This document shows positions 1-5,464 of a DNA stretch of 6,135 nt, one piece after another. Both the position numbers and the translations under genes were made by a program. Under the pieces are notes generated by a model. The model did no database searches and had not been told where the DNA came from. It worked only from the letters and a program-made list of their open reading frames with translations. Within the stretch, counting starts at the first letter, position 1. Each line of letters begins with the position of its first letter. Source of the stretch: Angelobacter sp036502105 (lineage in GTDB: Bacteria > Acidobacteriota > Terriglobia > Terriglobales > Acidobacteriaceae); the NCBI GenBank assembly GCA_036502105.1, contig DASXZE010000295.1, forward strand, positions 1-6,135, read 5' to 3'.

Positions 1-682
1 ATGTGCGATCAATCGCCACCGGGCTCAGCACATCCGCGCCGCCGGCGCGCGCCTGCGCCGCCGAGGTTGCGCCTACATCAAGAAACATGTTGTCCAGGTC
101 CGCCATGCTCGGCGGATGCTGCCGCTGTGGCTGCAAATGGATGGAGACGCCAGACATCGCGCCGGAAATCCATTCGCCCTTGGCCGTTTGCAGCTTCATG
201 GGTTGCGCGGCGTGGAGTTCATTGAAGAGCGGAAGATTCCCGCCCTGCGGCAGCCGCTGCAATGTGAGATAGCCATCGGGCGTGATGCCGCTGACCACGA
301 AACCGGGCTCGTCAATGGGCGCAACCACCAGCCGCTTCGGCTCGCCCGAACCAATGGTGACGGTGACGTTGCCCAGATTGTCGGTCTTGATTCCAAATGG
401 AGCAGCGTCATACTTCTGCGGCATGTCTTTCAATCGCGCCACAATTTTCTTGCCCACCGCCTGCTCATAGCCGGAGACTGCAGGCGTTTCTACCAGTTCG
501 CGCAACGCGTCAGCAATGGGGCCGCCCATTTTGTTGGGGCGCGGCTGCTGCGCGGGGCGTTGCTGTGCAGGGCTTTGCTGTGTGGGACGCTGCTGTGTGG
601 GACGCTGCTGCGCAAAACCAGTGGAAGCAGCGGCAAGAGCGAGCGTGGCAATCAAGGCAAGGCGAAACAGAAGTGCGTTCAT
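1..682 (-). CDS. Secreted M42-family aminopeptidase-like protein, N-terminal part (C-terminus beyond window)
   Basis: Reading the minus strand from ATG at 682 gives 227 open codons that run off the left edge. Residues 1-24 form a signal peptide (basic N-terminus, hydrophobic core, likely cleavage after GFA), so the product is probably exported. Residues 25-49 are a Q/P-rich linker of five QQxP-like units. From about residue 56 the protein resembles M42 co-catalytic metallo-aminopeptidases (glutamyl aminopeptidase / 'endoglucanase M' type): ADALRELVETPAVSGYE, then DNLGN at 101-105, then VVAPIDEPGFVVSGI at 119-133, and MFLDVGATS at 199-207, which matches the family's 'DVGASS' segment. Family members usually have His-x-Asp in 'AHMDE'; here it is P122-I-D124-E, so the usual first metal-binding His is absent while the Asp is kept. 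The remaining metal ligands and the catalytic Glu would lie outside the window, so activity cannot be judged. A GGGAGG ribosome-binding site 5 nt upstream supports the start. An inactive or altered homologue is possible. Confidence 0.85.
   Translation of the reverse strand, partial: MNALLFRLALIATLALAAASTGFAQQRPTQQRPTQQSPAQQRPAQQPRPNKMGGPIADALRELVETPAVSGYEQAVGKKIVARLKDMPQKYDAAPFGIKTDNLGNVTVTIGSGEPKRLVVAPIDEPGFVVSGITPDGYLTLQRLPQGGNLPLFNELHAAQPMKLQTAKGEWISGAMSGVSIHLQPQRQHPPSMADLDNMFLDVGATSAAQARAGGADVLSPVAIDRT
536..610 (-). repeat. Five 15-nt coding repeats (QQxP linker) inside the M42-like gene
   Basis: Codons 25-49 consist of five consecutive 15-nt units encoding QQRPT, QQRPT, QQSPA, QQRPA and QQPRP. 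The first two units (596-610 and 581-595) are identical at DNA level (CAGCAGCGTCCCACA); the others diverge. The segment directly follows the predicted signal-peptide cleavage site, so it is probably a flexible spacer between the export signal and the peptidase domain. Its length could vary between strains by repeat slippage (inference). Confidence 0.8.
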
Positions 683-687
683 GGGGG

Positions 688-693
688 CCTCCC
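688..693 (-). promoter_or_regulatory. Ribosome-binding site of the M42-like gene
   Basis: On the minus strand GGGAGG lies 5 nt before the ATG at 682. It supports that start, which also places the signal peptide exactly at the N-terminus. Confidence 0.6.
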
Positions 694-793
694 GGTTGGG
701 CGATGTAAGCAGAAAAGATAAATCAAGAAGGAACGGAAGCCAAGTTACCTGCAGTGGCTTACACATGTCTAAAAAAGAAGGCCCTCAAAAAAC

Positions 794-847
794 CTTGTCA
801 AGATGTACTAAAGCCGGATTGACGCACTTGAAAAATCTAAGCATAGT
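794..847 (+). promoter_or_regulatory. Possible promoter elements near the start of the divergent region
   Basis: On the plus strand TTGACG (819-824) is followed after 17 nt by CATAGT (842-847), a plausible sigma-70-type pair. If real it would give the UPF0182 mRNA a leader of over 500 nt. On the minus strand a perfect TTGACA -35 box (796-801), inside the palindrome CTTGTCAAG (794-802), points toward the M42-like gene, but I find no good -10 box at the right distance. Both are weak predictions from consensus only, and acidobacterial promoters are poorly characterised. Confidence 0.22.
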
Positions 848-878
848 AGGACATTTCGTTTGAATCAGGAAAAGTGGA

Positions 879-995
879 ACCGCGAAGGAGAGGCGTTTAC
901 CACTGAGAATACTGATGGAAAAGACCGGGTGATCGCCATAATTGGAAAGGAAAAACCAAAATCTTTACCACAGAGGACACAAAGGAACACGGAGG
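879..995. repeat. Degenerate modular intergenic repeat, copy A
   Basis: This stretch contains the same ordered modules as the region around 5193-5367: a CCGCGAAGGAGAGGCG-like element (880-894), TTTACCACTGAG (896-907), GGGTGATCGCC (927-937), AAAACCAAAATC (952-963) and a purine-rich ACCACAGAGGACACAAAGG-type element extending to 995. The two middle modules are identical between copies (11 of 11 and 12 of 12 bases) in the same order, with different spacing (14 versus 32 nt). I see no transposase and no clear ends. It is probably a non-autonomous dispersed repeat. Confidence 0.6.
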
Positions 996-1057
996 AAAAC
1001 AAACAATACTCGCGAGGGGGCGGTGGATTGATGATCTGAAAGTCACTCAACCCTACT

Positions 1058-1145
1058 ACGCCATTTGAAATCAAGTTGCTCAAGTGCACGCCAATCTGGG
1101 ATGACTTGCGATGATGGCCTAAAAAGCTACGCCAATTTGCGATGG
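1058..1145 (+). repeat. Three degenerate ACGCCAATTTG-type direct repeats
   Basis: Related sequences begin at 1058 (ACGCCATTTGAAATC), 1088 (ACGCCAATCTGGGATG) and 1129 (ACGCCAATTTGCGATG), 30 and 41 nt apart. They lie about 250-330 bp upstream of the UPF0182 start. They could be tandem protein-binding sites or decayed repeat units; nothing in the sequence decides between these. Confidence 0.35.
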
Positions 1146-1172
1146 TATGGGAGGGGGAGGGGGCGCTGAAAA

Positions 1173-1212
1173 GATCGGGTGATCTGGTGATCGGGAAATC
1201 GGGTGATCGGAA
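1173..1212 (+). repeat. 8-nt tandem repeat, five units, consensus GATCGGGT
   Basis: Five consecutive octamers are visible: GATCGGGT, GATCTGGT, GATCGGGA, AATCGGGT and GATCGGAA. Isolated relatives occur at 924-937, 1243-1251 and 5276-5291, so the motif is part of the dispersed intergenic repeat family seen in this window. The array contains several GATC sites. Confidence 0.75.
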
Positions 1213-1381
1213 AACCAAGACCGGGGAACCAATCGAAACCATGATCGGGAAAATCAAAAGCCGCTCTTGCTGGCTTTGAGAGTCTTCTCAGAACCACGGG
1301 GCACGTGTCGCTGTAAGACTATTAACCGCCTGCAATATCAGGTGAAGTGTATGCTGATGGTGATCTTGAGTTGATGAAAAT

Positions 1382-1387
1382 GGGGGA
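1382..1387 (+). promoter_or_regulatory. Ribosome-binding site of the UPF0182 gene
   Basis: GGGGGA lies 5 nt before the ATG at 1393. An in-frame TGA at 1375-1377 excludes any ATG, GTG or TTG start further upstream, so 1393 is the first possible start. An out-of-frame 8-codon mini-ORF (1374-1400) overlaps the start codon. Confidence 0.5.
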
Positions 1388-1392
1388 ATGGA

Positions 1393-4269
1393 ATGCCTGA
1401 GACGATTGATTGGCCGCCGGATCCACACGGAAACGGGCCACGGCGCAACTGGCCGGAACAACCACGGCGCGATGGGCCGGTTCCTCCGCGGCGCAGACGG
1501 CGCTTTTTGCTGGTTCTGGCCATCTTTTTCGGACTGCTGATCGCCTGCCGCACCGCCTTCTCTTATTACGTTGACGCGCTCTGGTTCGGCTCGCTGGGTT
1601 ACCAGGCCGTGTTCTGGAAAACGCAGGTCTTTCAGTGGTTGGTGTTCGCGGGGTTTGCCGTGGCCACGTTCGTGATTTTGTTCGGCTCGTTTCTGGCTTT
1701 GCGGCGCGCGTACTTTACTGACCTGCAGATGACACACACCATTTTTATCGGCGGGCAGCCGGTGAAGCTGCCGATTGCTACTTTTGCGCGGATCATCGCG
1801 CTGGTGGTCTCGGTGCTTGTTGCTCTCGGGGCCGGCGCAGTGATGATGGCGGAGTGGCTCACGTATGCGCTTTACTGGCATGTTCCGCAGGCGAGCGGCG
1901 TTAGCGATCCCATCTTTGGCAAGCCGCTGAATTTCTATTTGTTCACACTGCCGGCATGGCAGCTGATCTCGGGATGGTTGATGACGCTGGCTGTGATCAT
2001 CTGCGCCGTAGCGATTTTGTTTACTGTGATCACCGGCGGCACGCGCGCGATTACGGGAAAGCGCGACGGCGGTCCGTTATTGCCGTGGCGCGGGCTCTCT
2101 ATTGCGTTTGCGTTTTTCCTGCTGGCGCTGGCATTGAGTGTTTACATTGGCCGCTTTGAGCGCTTGTTTGACGCGCACACCATTTTTGCCGGAGTCACTT
2201 ACACTGACGCGCATGTATGGATCCCCGGCATGCTCGCGGTTTGTATTGCGCTGATTCTGGGCGCGGTGATAGCCGCCGTGAACTCTCTGCGCGAAGGGCG
2301 CATACGCCAGCTGGTTGTGGCCATTCTTCCGGCTGCGGCTTGTTTTCTTTTTATACAGATCGCCGGCTGGTACGTGAGCAGCTTTATTGTGAAGCCGAAT
2401 GAGCTGGTCCGCGAGCAACCTTATATATCCCACAATATTGAGCTCACGCGGCAGGCTTACGGGTTGAACCAGATGGTGCAGCGCGAGTTTCCCGCAGAGA
2501 CCACGATTGAAGCGGCCGATCCGGCCAATAACCAGGCCACGCTGCAGAATATACGCCTGTGGGACTGGCATGCGCTGCAGGACACGCTGCGCCAGATACA
2601 GGAGATCCGCACGTACTACGACTTCCCAGACATTGATATTGATCGATATGAAATTGACGGCACGCTACGCCAGGTCATGCTGGGCACACGCGAGCTGAGC
2701 GTGGACAAGCTGCCGGAGAGCAGCCGCAACTGGATCAACGAAAAGCTGATTTACACGCATGGCTACGGCATCACCATGAATCCGGTAAATGGGTTTACCA
2801 CGGAGGGCCTGCCCAACCTGCTGTTGAGCAACATGCCGGTGCAGAGCACGGTGCGCGGCCTGAACGTGACCCGCCCGGAAATTTATTTTGGCGAGCTCAC
2901 GAATACTGACGTGTATGTGAACACGCGGCAGCAGGAGTTCAACTATCCGCAGGGCCAGACCAACAGCGTTACGTCATATCAAGGCACGGGCGGCATTGTT
3001 CTGGGCGGATTTTTTCGCCGTCTGCTGATTGCATTTGATCGCGGCGACCTGGGCAAGCTGCCCTTCAGTGATGACATAAATAAAGATAGCCGGTTGCTGA
3101 TGCGTCGCAACGTGCGTGAGCGCATTACCGAACTGGCGCCGTTTCTTACATACGACGCCGATCCGTATATCGTGCTGACGAACGATGGCCGTCTCTCATG
3201 GATCATGGATGGTTTCACCACGTCAGATAGCTATCCGTATTCCAGCCATTACCATGTTGACCAAAATCAAATCAATTACATGCGCAACAGCGTAAAAGTT
3301 GTGGTGGACGCCTATGACGGCACCACAACGTTTTACGTTTTTGATCCGCAAGACCCAATCATCGCCGCATACCGCAGCGTTTTCCCCAGCCTGTTCGAAG
3401 ACGCCAGCGCCATGCCGCCGGAACTGCGCAAGCATGTGCGCTATCCGGAACTGCTGCTGAACCTGCAGGCAGCGGTGTATGGCTTGTATCACATGACTGA
3501 TCCCGCGGTGTTTTACAACCGCGAAGACCTGTGGACCGTGGCCAGTGAGGTGAACACTGACAACGCGGGCGCGCAAAACGCGCAGCCCATGGAACCAAAC
3601 TTTGTGCTGATGAAGCTGCCGGGCGAAAGCGGCATGGAGTTTGTGGAGATTCTGCCGTTCACTCCGGCGAACCGCAACAACCTGATTGGCTGGATCGCCG
3701 GGCGAAGCGATGGCCAGAATTACGGCACGTCAGTGGTTTATAACTTTCCCAAAACCAGGCTGGTGGATGGCCCGCTGCAAATTGAAGCGCGCATTGACCA
3801 GAACGCGCAGCTCTCCGGACAGCTGACGCTGTGGAACCAGCAAGGTTCGCACGTGCGGCGCGGACCGCTGCTGGTGATCCCTTCTGGCCGCGCTCTTTTA
3901 TATGCCGAGACAATCTATCTGCAGGCTGAGCGAAGCCCCATGCCCGAGTTGCGCCTGGTGGTGCTGGCGCTGCAAGACAAGCTGGCTTATGGACCAACGT
4001 TTGAGTCAGCGCTGGCGGGGCTTTTTGGCGGCGGCGTTTCTACCATGAATGCTGCCGCTGCTTCAGCGGAGCCGGCGCACGGTGCACAGAGTGCTGGTGC
4101 GCAGGTTGCAGCACAGCCCGCGGCAGATCTTAACGGGCTTATCTCTGAAGCTTCAAAAGATTTTGCTGACTATCAAAGGCTCACATCGGAAGGCAAGCTG
4201 GGCGAAGCCGGGCAGAAGCTGGAGCAGTTGAAGCGTGCGCTGGAGAAATTGAGTGCGCGGCAGAAATAG
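1393..4269 (+). CDS. UPF0182 family large membrane protein (958 aa), function unknown
   Basis: This is a full-length member of the uncharacterised UPF0182 family, whose members are usually about 900-1000 residues. Residues 1-37 are a Pro/Arg-rich tail ending in RRRRR, probably cytoplasmic. Seven hydrophobic segments follow at roughly 38-58, 81-104, 133-155, 189-212, 235-252, 277-297 and 314-334. Family hallmarks include the YYVDALWFGSLGY segment after the first helix (58-70), KPNELVREQPYI with the following TR (344-363), NIRLWDW (386-392) and YTHGYG (454-459). Residues from about 335 onward form a large, probably extracytoplasmic soluble domain. After an Ala/Gln-rich linker (about 890-912) the protein ends in a charged helix, possibly a coiled coil (918-958), as is common in the family. 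The role is unknown; no catalytic motif is evident. It is intact, starts at its first possible codon, and is followed 109 bp downstream by a co-directional membrane-protein gene. Confidence 0.93.
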   Translation: MPETIDWPPDPHGNGPRRNWPEQPRRDGPVPPRRRRRFLLVLAIFFGLLIACRTAFSYYVDALWFGSLGYQAVFWKTQVFQWLVFAGFAVATFVILFGSFLALRRAYFTDLQMTHTIFIGGQPVKLPIATFARIIALVVSVLVALGAGAVMMAEWLTYALYWHVPQASGVSDPIFGKPLNFYLFTLPAWQLISGWLMTLAVIICAVAILFTVITGGTRAITGKRDGGPLLPWRGLSIAFAFFLLALALSVYIGRFERLFDAHTIFAGVTYTDAHVWIPGMLAVCIALILGAVIAAVNSLREGRIRQLVVAILPAAACFLFIQIAGWYVSSFIVKPNELVREQPYISHNIELTRQAYGLNQMVQREFPAETTIEAADPANNQATLQNIRLWDWHALQDTLRQIQEIRTYYDFPDIDIDRYEIDGTLRQVMLGTRELSVDKLPESSRNWINEKLIYTHGYGITMNPVNGFTTEGLPNLLLSNMPVQSTVRGLNVTRPEIYFGELTNTDVYVNTRQQEFNYPQGQTNSVTSYQGTGGIVLGGFFRRLLIAFDRGDLGKLPFSDDINKDSRLLMRRNVRERITELAPFLTYDADPYIVLTNDGRLSWIMDGFTTSDSYPYSSHYHVDQNQINYMRNSVKVVVDAYDGTTTFYVFDPQDPIIAAYRSVFPSLFEDASAMPPELRKHVRYPELLLNLQAAVYGLYHMTDPAVFYNREDLWTVASEVNTDNAGAQNAQPMEPNFVLMKLPGESGMEFVEILPFTPANRNNLIGWIAGRSDGQNYGTSVVYNFPKTRLVDGPLQIEARIDQNAQLSGQLTLWNQQGSHVRRGPLLVIPSGRALLYAETIYLQAERSPMPELRLVVLALQDKLAYGPTFESALAGLFGGGVSTMNAAAASAEPAHGAQSAGAQVAAQPAADLNGLISEASKDFADYQRLTSEGKLGEAGQKLEQLKRALEKLSARQK

Positions 4270-4295
4270 TTTGAGCGTATTCCAAAAAATTTCGC

Positions 4296-4325
4296 CGCAG
4301 ATTTGCGCAGATAAACGCTGATGAA
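4296..4325 (+). repeat. 10-nt tandem repeat, three units (CGCAGATaaa type)
   Basis: CGCAGATTTG, CGCAGATAAA and CGCTGATGAA follow one another in the 109-bp gap between the UPF0182 and M50-like genes. This resembles a 'CGCAGATAAACGCAGAT' intergenic repeat type that I associate with acidobacterial and other soil genomes. No terminator hairpin is visible in the same gap, so read-through between the two genes is possible. Confidence 0.6.
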
Positions 4326-4355
4326 AAGGTAAAAGACGCTCCATAAAAAATTTGC

Positions 4356-4362
4356 AAAGGAG
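4356..4362 (+). promoter_or_regulatory. Shine-Dalgarno-like AAAGGAG, unusually far from the annotated start
   Basis: This strong SD match ends 16 nt before the ATG at 4379, longer than the usual 5-9 nt. An in-frame TAA at 4373-4375 rules out an upstream start for the downstream gene. The same SD sits 3 nt before a GTG at 4366 that opens an 8-codon mini-ORF ending at 4389, across the ATG. The SD may serve the mini-ORF with coupled re-initiation, or may act at long spacing (inference). Confidence 0.35.
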
Positions 4363-4378
4363 ACAGTGACCTTAAGAC

Positions 4379-5173
4379 ATGCAAACTGACGCACAAGAAG
4401 ATTTCCTAACGCTTGCGGCCATGGGCATTATTGCTTTTGTGATTGCCGATGTCGCGCATGAAGCACTGGGACATGGCCTGGCCACTCTGGCAGTGGGCGG
4501 ACAGCCGGTGTTGCTGACCACCAGTTATTTTTCCTCGAGCGGAAGTTTGAGCCGATGGATTCCTGCGGGCGGCGGCATTGCCAACGCAATTTTTGGCGGC
4601 CTGTTTGTGCTGGCGCTGCGCATGGCAAAAACTCTTTCACCGCATCTGCGGTATTTCCTGGTGCTGGGCGCGGCGTTTAATCTGCTGTTTGCGGCGGGCT
4701 ATCCGTTCTATTCCGGGTTGGCCATGTTTGGTGACTGGGCTGCCGTGATCTCTGGTCTGTCACCGGCATGGATGTGGCGAGTGCTGCTGGTTGTGTTCAG
4801 CGTTGCGTCTTATTTTTTTTCAATGTTGCTGCTGGCCAACATGATGCGTCCCTTTTGCGGATCGCCGCAGGCGCTCACGCGGCTGCATCGCATAACCCTG
4901 GTTCCATTTCTGGCCGCGCTGGCCGCTGCGTGTGTTGCCGGGGTATTGAACCCACGCGGATGGATCAACGTTCTTACGGCGGCTGCGCCTGCCGCTGCCG
5001 GCGCATTTGGACTCACACTGCTCGACAAGTTTGTGGCTGTGCGTTCACCTGATCCAGCAGTCCCGAGCGCCGGGCCAATCACGCGCAGCGTGGGCTGGAT
5101 AGCCGTTGCTGTCGTTGTTTTAGCTTTGTTTGTTGGCGTGATGGGGCCGGGAATAAAGTTTGGTCCGCGGTGA
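4379..5173 (+). CDS. Polytopic membrane protein, M50 (site-2 protease)-like, with HEALGHG motif
   Basis: This is a 264-residue integral membrane protein with about seven hydrophobic segments (near 10-31, 62-81, 91-113, 133-155, 172-190, 196-216 and 237-258). The first contains AHEALGHGLATLAVGG (26-41), closely recalling the zinc-binding HExxH helix of M50 intramembrane metalloproteases (HELGHxL, often followed by GG). Here, however, the histidines are five residues apart (H27, H32), not four. AGGGIAN (63-69) could correspond to the family's glycine-rich AGP-N region. N101 with GD at 118-119 lies where an N...DG third-ligand motif would be sought, but the match is weak. It may be a divergent or inactive M50-type protein; the substrate is unknown. 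The ATG at 4379 is the first possible start because TAA lies at 4373, although its SD is distant; Met15 (4421) is an alternative with no clear SD. It lies 109 bp after the UPF0182 gene on the same strand. Confidence 0.8.
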   Translation: MQTDAQEDFLTLAAMGIIAFVIADVAHEALGHGLATLAVGGQPVLLTTSYFSSSGSLSRWIPAGGGIANAIFGGLFVLALRMAKTLSPHLRYFLVLGAAFNLLFAAGYPFYSGLAMFGDWAAVISGLSPAWMWRVLLVVFSVASYFFSMLLLANMMRPFCGSPQALTRLHRITLVPFLAALAAACVAGVLNPRGWINVLTAAAPAAAGAFGLTLLDKFVAVRSPDPAVPSAGPITRSVGWIAVAVVVLALFVGVMGPGIKFGPR

Positions 5174-5192
5174 TTATTGCGATTCGGAAAAA

Positions 5193-5367
5193 CCTACCAC
5201 GGACACGGAGGCACTGAGAAAATCGGAAAGTCAAAAGCAAAACCTTGAAACACAGAGGAACAGAGGCAGCAGAGGAATCGGGTGATCGCCGTGATCCGAT
5301 TATCGGATGATCTGCAAATGGCAAAACCAAAATCCCACCGCGGAGACGCAGAGGCGCGGAGAAAATC
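5193..5367. repeat. Degenerate modular intergenic repeat, copy B
   Basis: This fills most of the convergent gap between the M50-like and lactonase-like genes. Modules in order are CCTACCACGGACACGGAGG (from 5193), an AACACAGAGG-type module (5249-5275), GGGTGATCGCC (5280-5290), a small perfect hairpin ATCCGA-TTA-TCGGAT (5294-5308), AAAACCAAAATC (5323-5334) and CCACCGCGGAGACGCAGAGG (5335-5354) running to 5367. The order matches copy A at 879-995. A minus-strand open frame across it translates only repeat sequence and is not a credible gene. Confidence 0.65.
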
Positions 5368-5463
5368 AAAAAACTGCAAAGGCGTGTAGATGAGTATTAA
5401 AAAAATCCTCTGCTTACTCTGTTCCTCTGCGTTTCAAAGATTTTGTTCCTGGGTTTTGCTTTT
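5233..5463. repeat. Long imperfect inverted repeat between convergent genes
   Basis: The left arm is 5233-5276 and the right arm 5406-5463. The inner parts, 5245-5276 and 5406-5437, are reverse complements at 29 of 32 positions. The outer 12-mers, 5233-5244 (AAAAGCAAAACC) and 5452-5463 (GGTTTTGCTTTT), are perfect. The right arm has an extra 14 nt between its two parts, and the enclosed loop is 129 nt. It ends one base before the stop codon of the lactonase-like gene. RNA from either strand could fold here, so it may act in 3'-end protection or termination for the converging transcripts, or may simply be two opposed copies of a dispersed repeat. Confidence 0.7.
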
Positions 5464-5464
5464 G

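Larger units (their letters stand above)
683..1392. other. Divergent intergenic region without a convincing gene
   Basis: These 710 bp separate the divergently transcribed M42-like and UPF0182 genes. The part nearest the M42-like gene (683-865) is AT-richer and carries possible promoter elements. The rest is a mosaic of degenerate short repeats (about 879-995, 1058-1145 and 1173-1212, listed separately) and a G-rich run at 1149-1163. A minus-strand open frame at 865-1257 is explained by the repeats and has no recognisable domain or convincing start. No tRNA, riboswitch or clear terminator hairpin was recognised. Confidence 0.7.

Noticed and set aside
116..721. 201-codon plus-strand open frame opposite the M42-like gene
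   Set aside because: It is the antisense of a well-supported coding frame with signal peptide and family motifs. Its Cys/Leu-rich repeats are the antisense of the QQxP linker.
879..1212. Possible CRISPR array
   Set aside because: The repeated units are short, degenerate and unevenly spaced, without constant repeats and unique spacers, and no cas gene is present.
865..1257. 130-codon minus-strand open frame in the divergent intergenic region
   Set aside because: Its translation consists of the repeat modules read backwards (LCVLCGKDFGFSF, SPDFPITRSPD). It has no convincing SD or domain and resembles spurious ORFs commonly annotated over such repeats.
1288..1881. 197-codon minus-strand open frame over the start of the UPF0182 gene
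   Set aside because: It lies almost wholly antisense to the UPF0182 N-terminal membrane region and has low-complexity charged composition without domains.
5294..5308. Possible intrinsic terminator (6-bp stem, 3-nt loop)
   Set aside because: The stem is short and AT-containing and no T-run follows on either strand. It falls inside a repeat module, so it is better treated as part of the repeat.
5079..5369. 96-codon minus-strand open frame over the convergent gap
   Set aside because: It translates repeat copy B (APLRLRGG, QCLRVRGR) and overlaps the end of the M50-like gene; there is no family resemblance.
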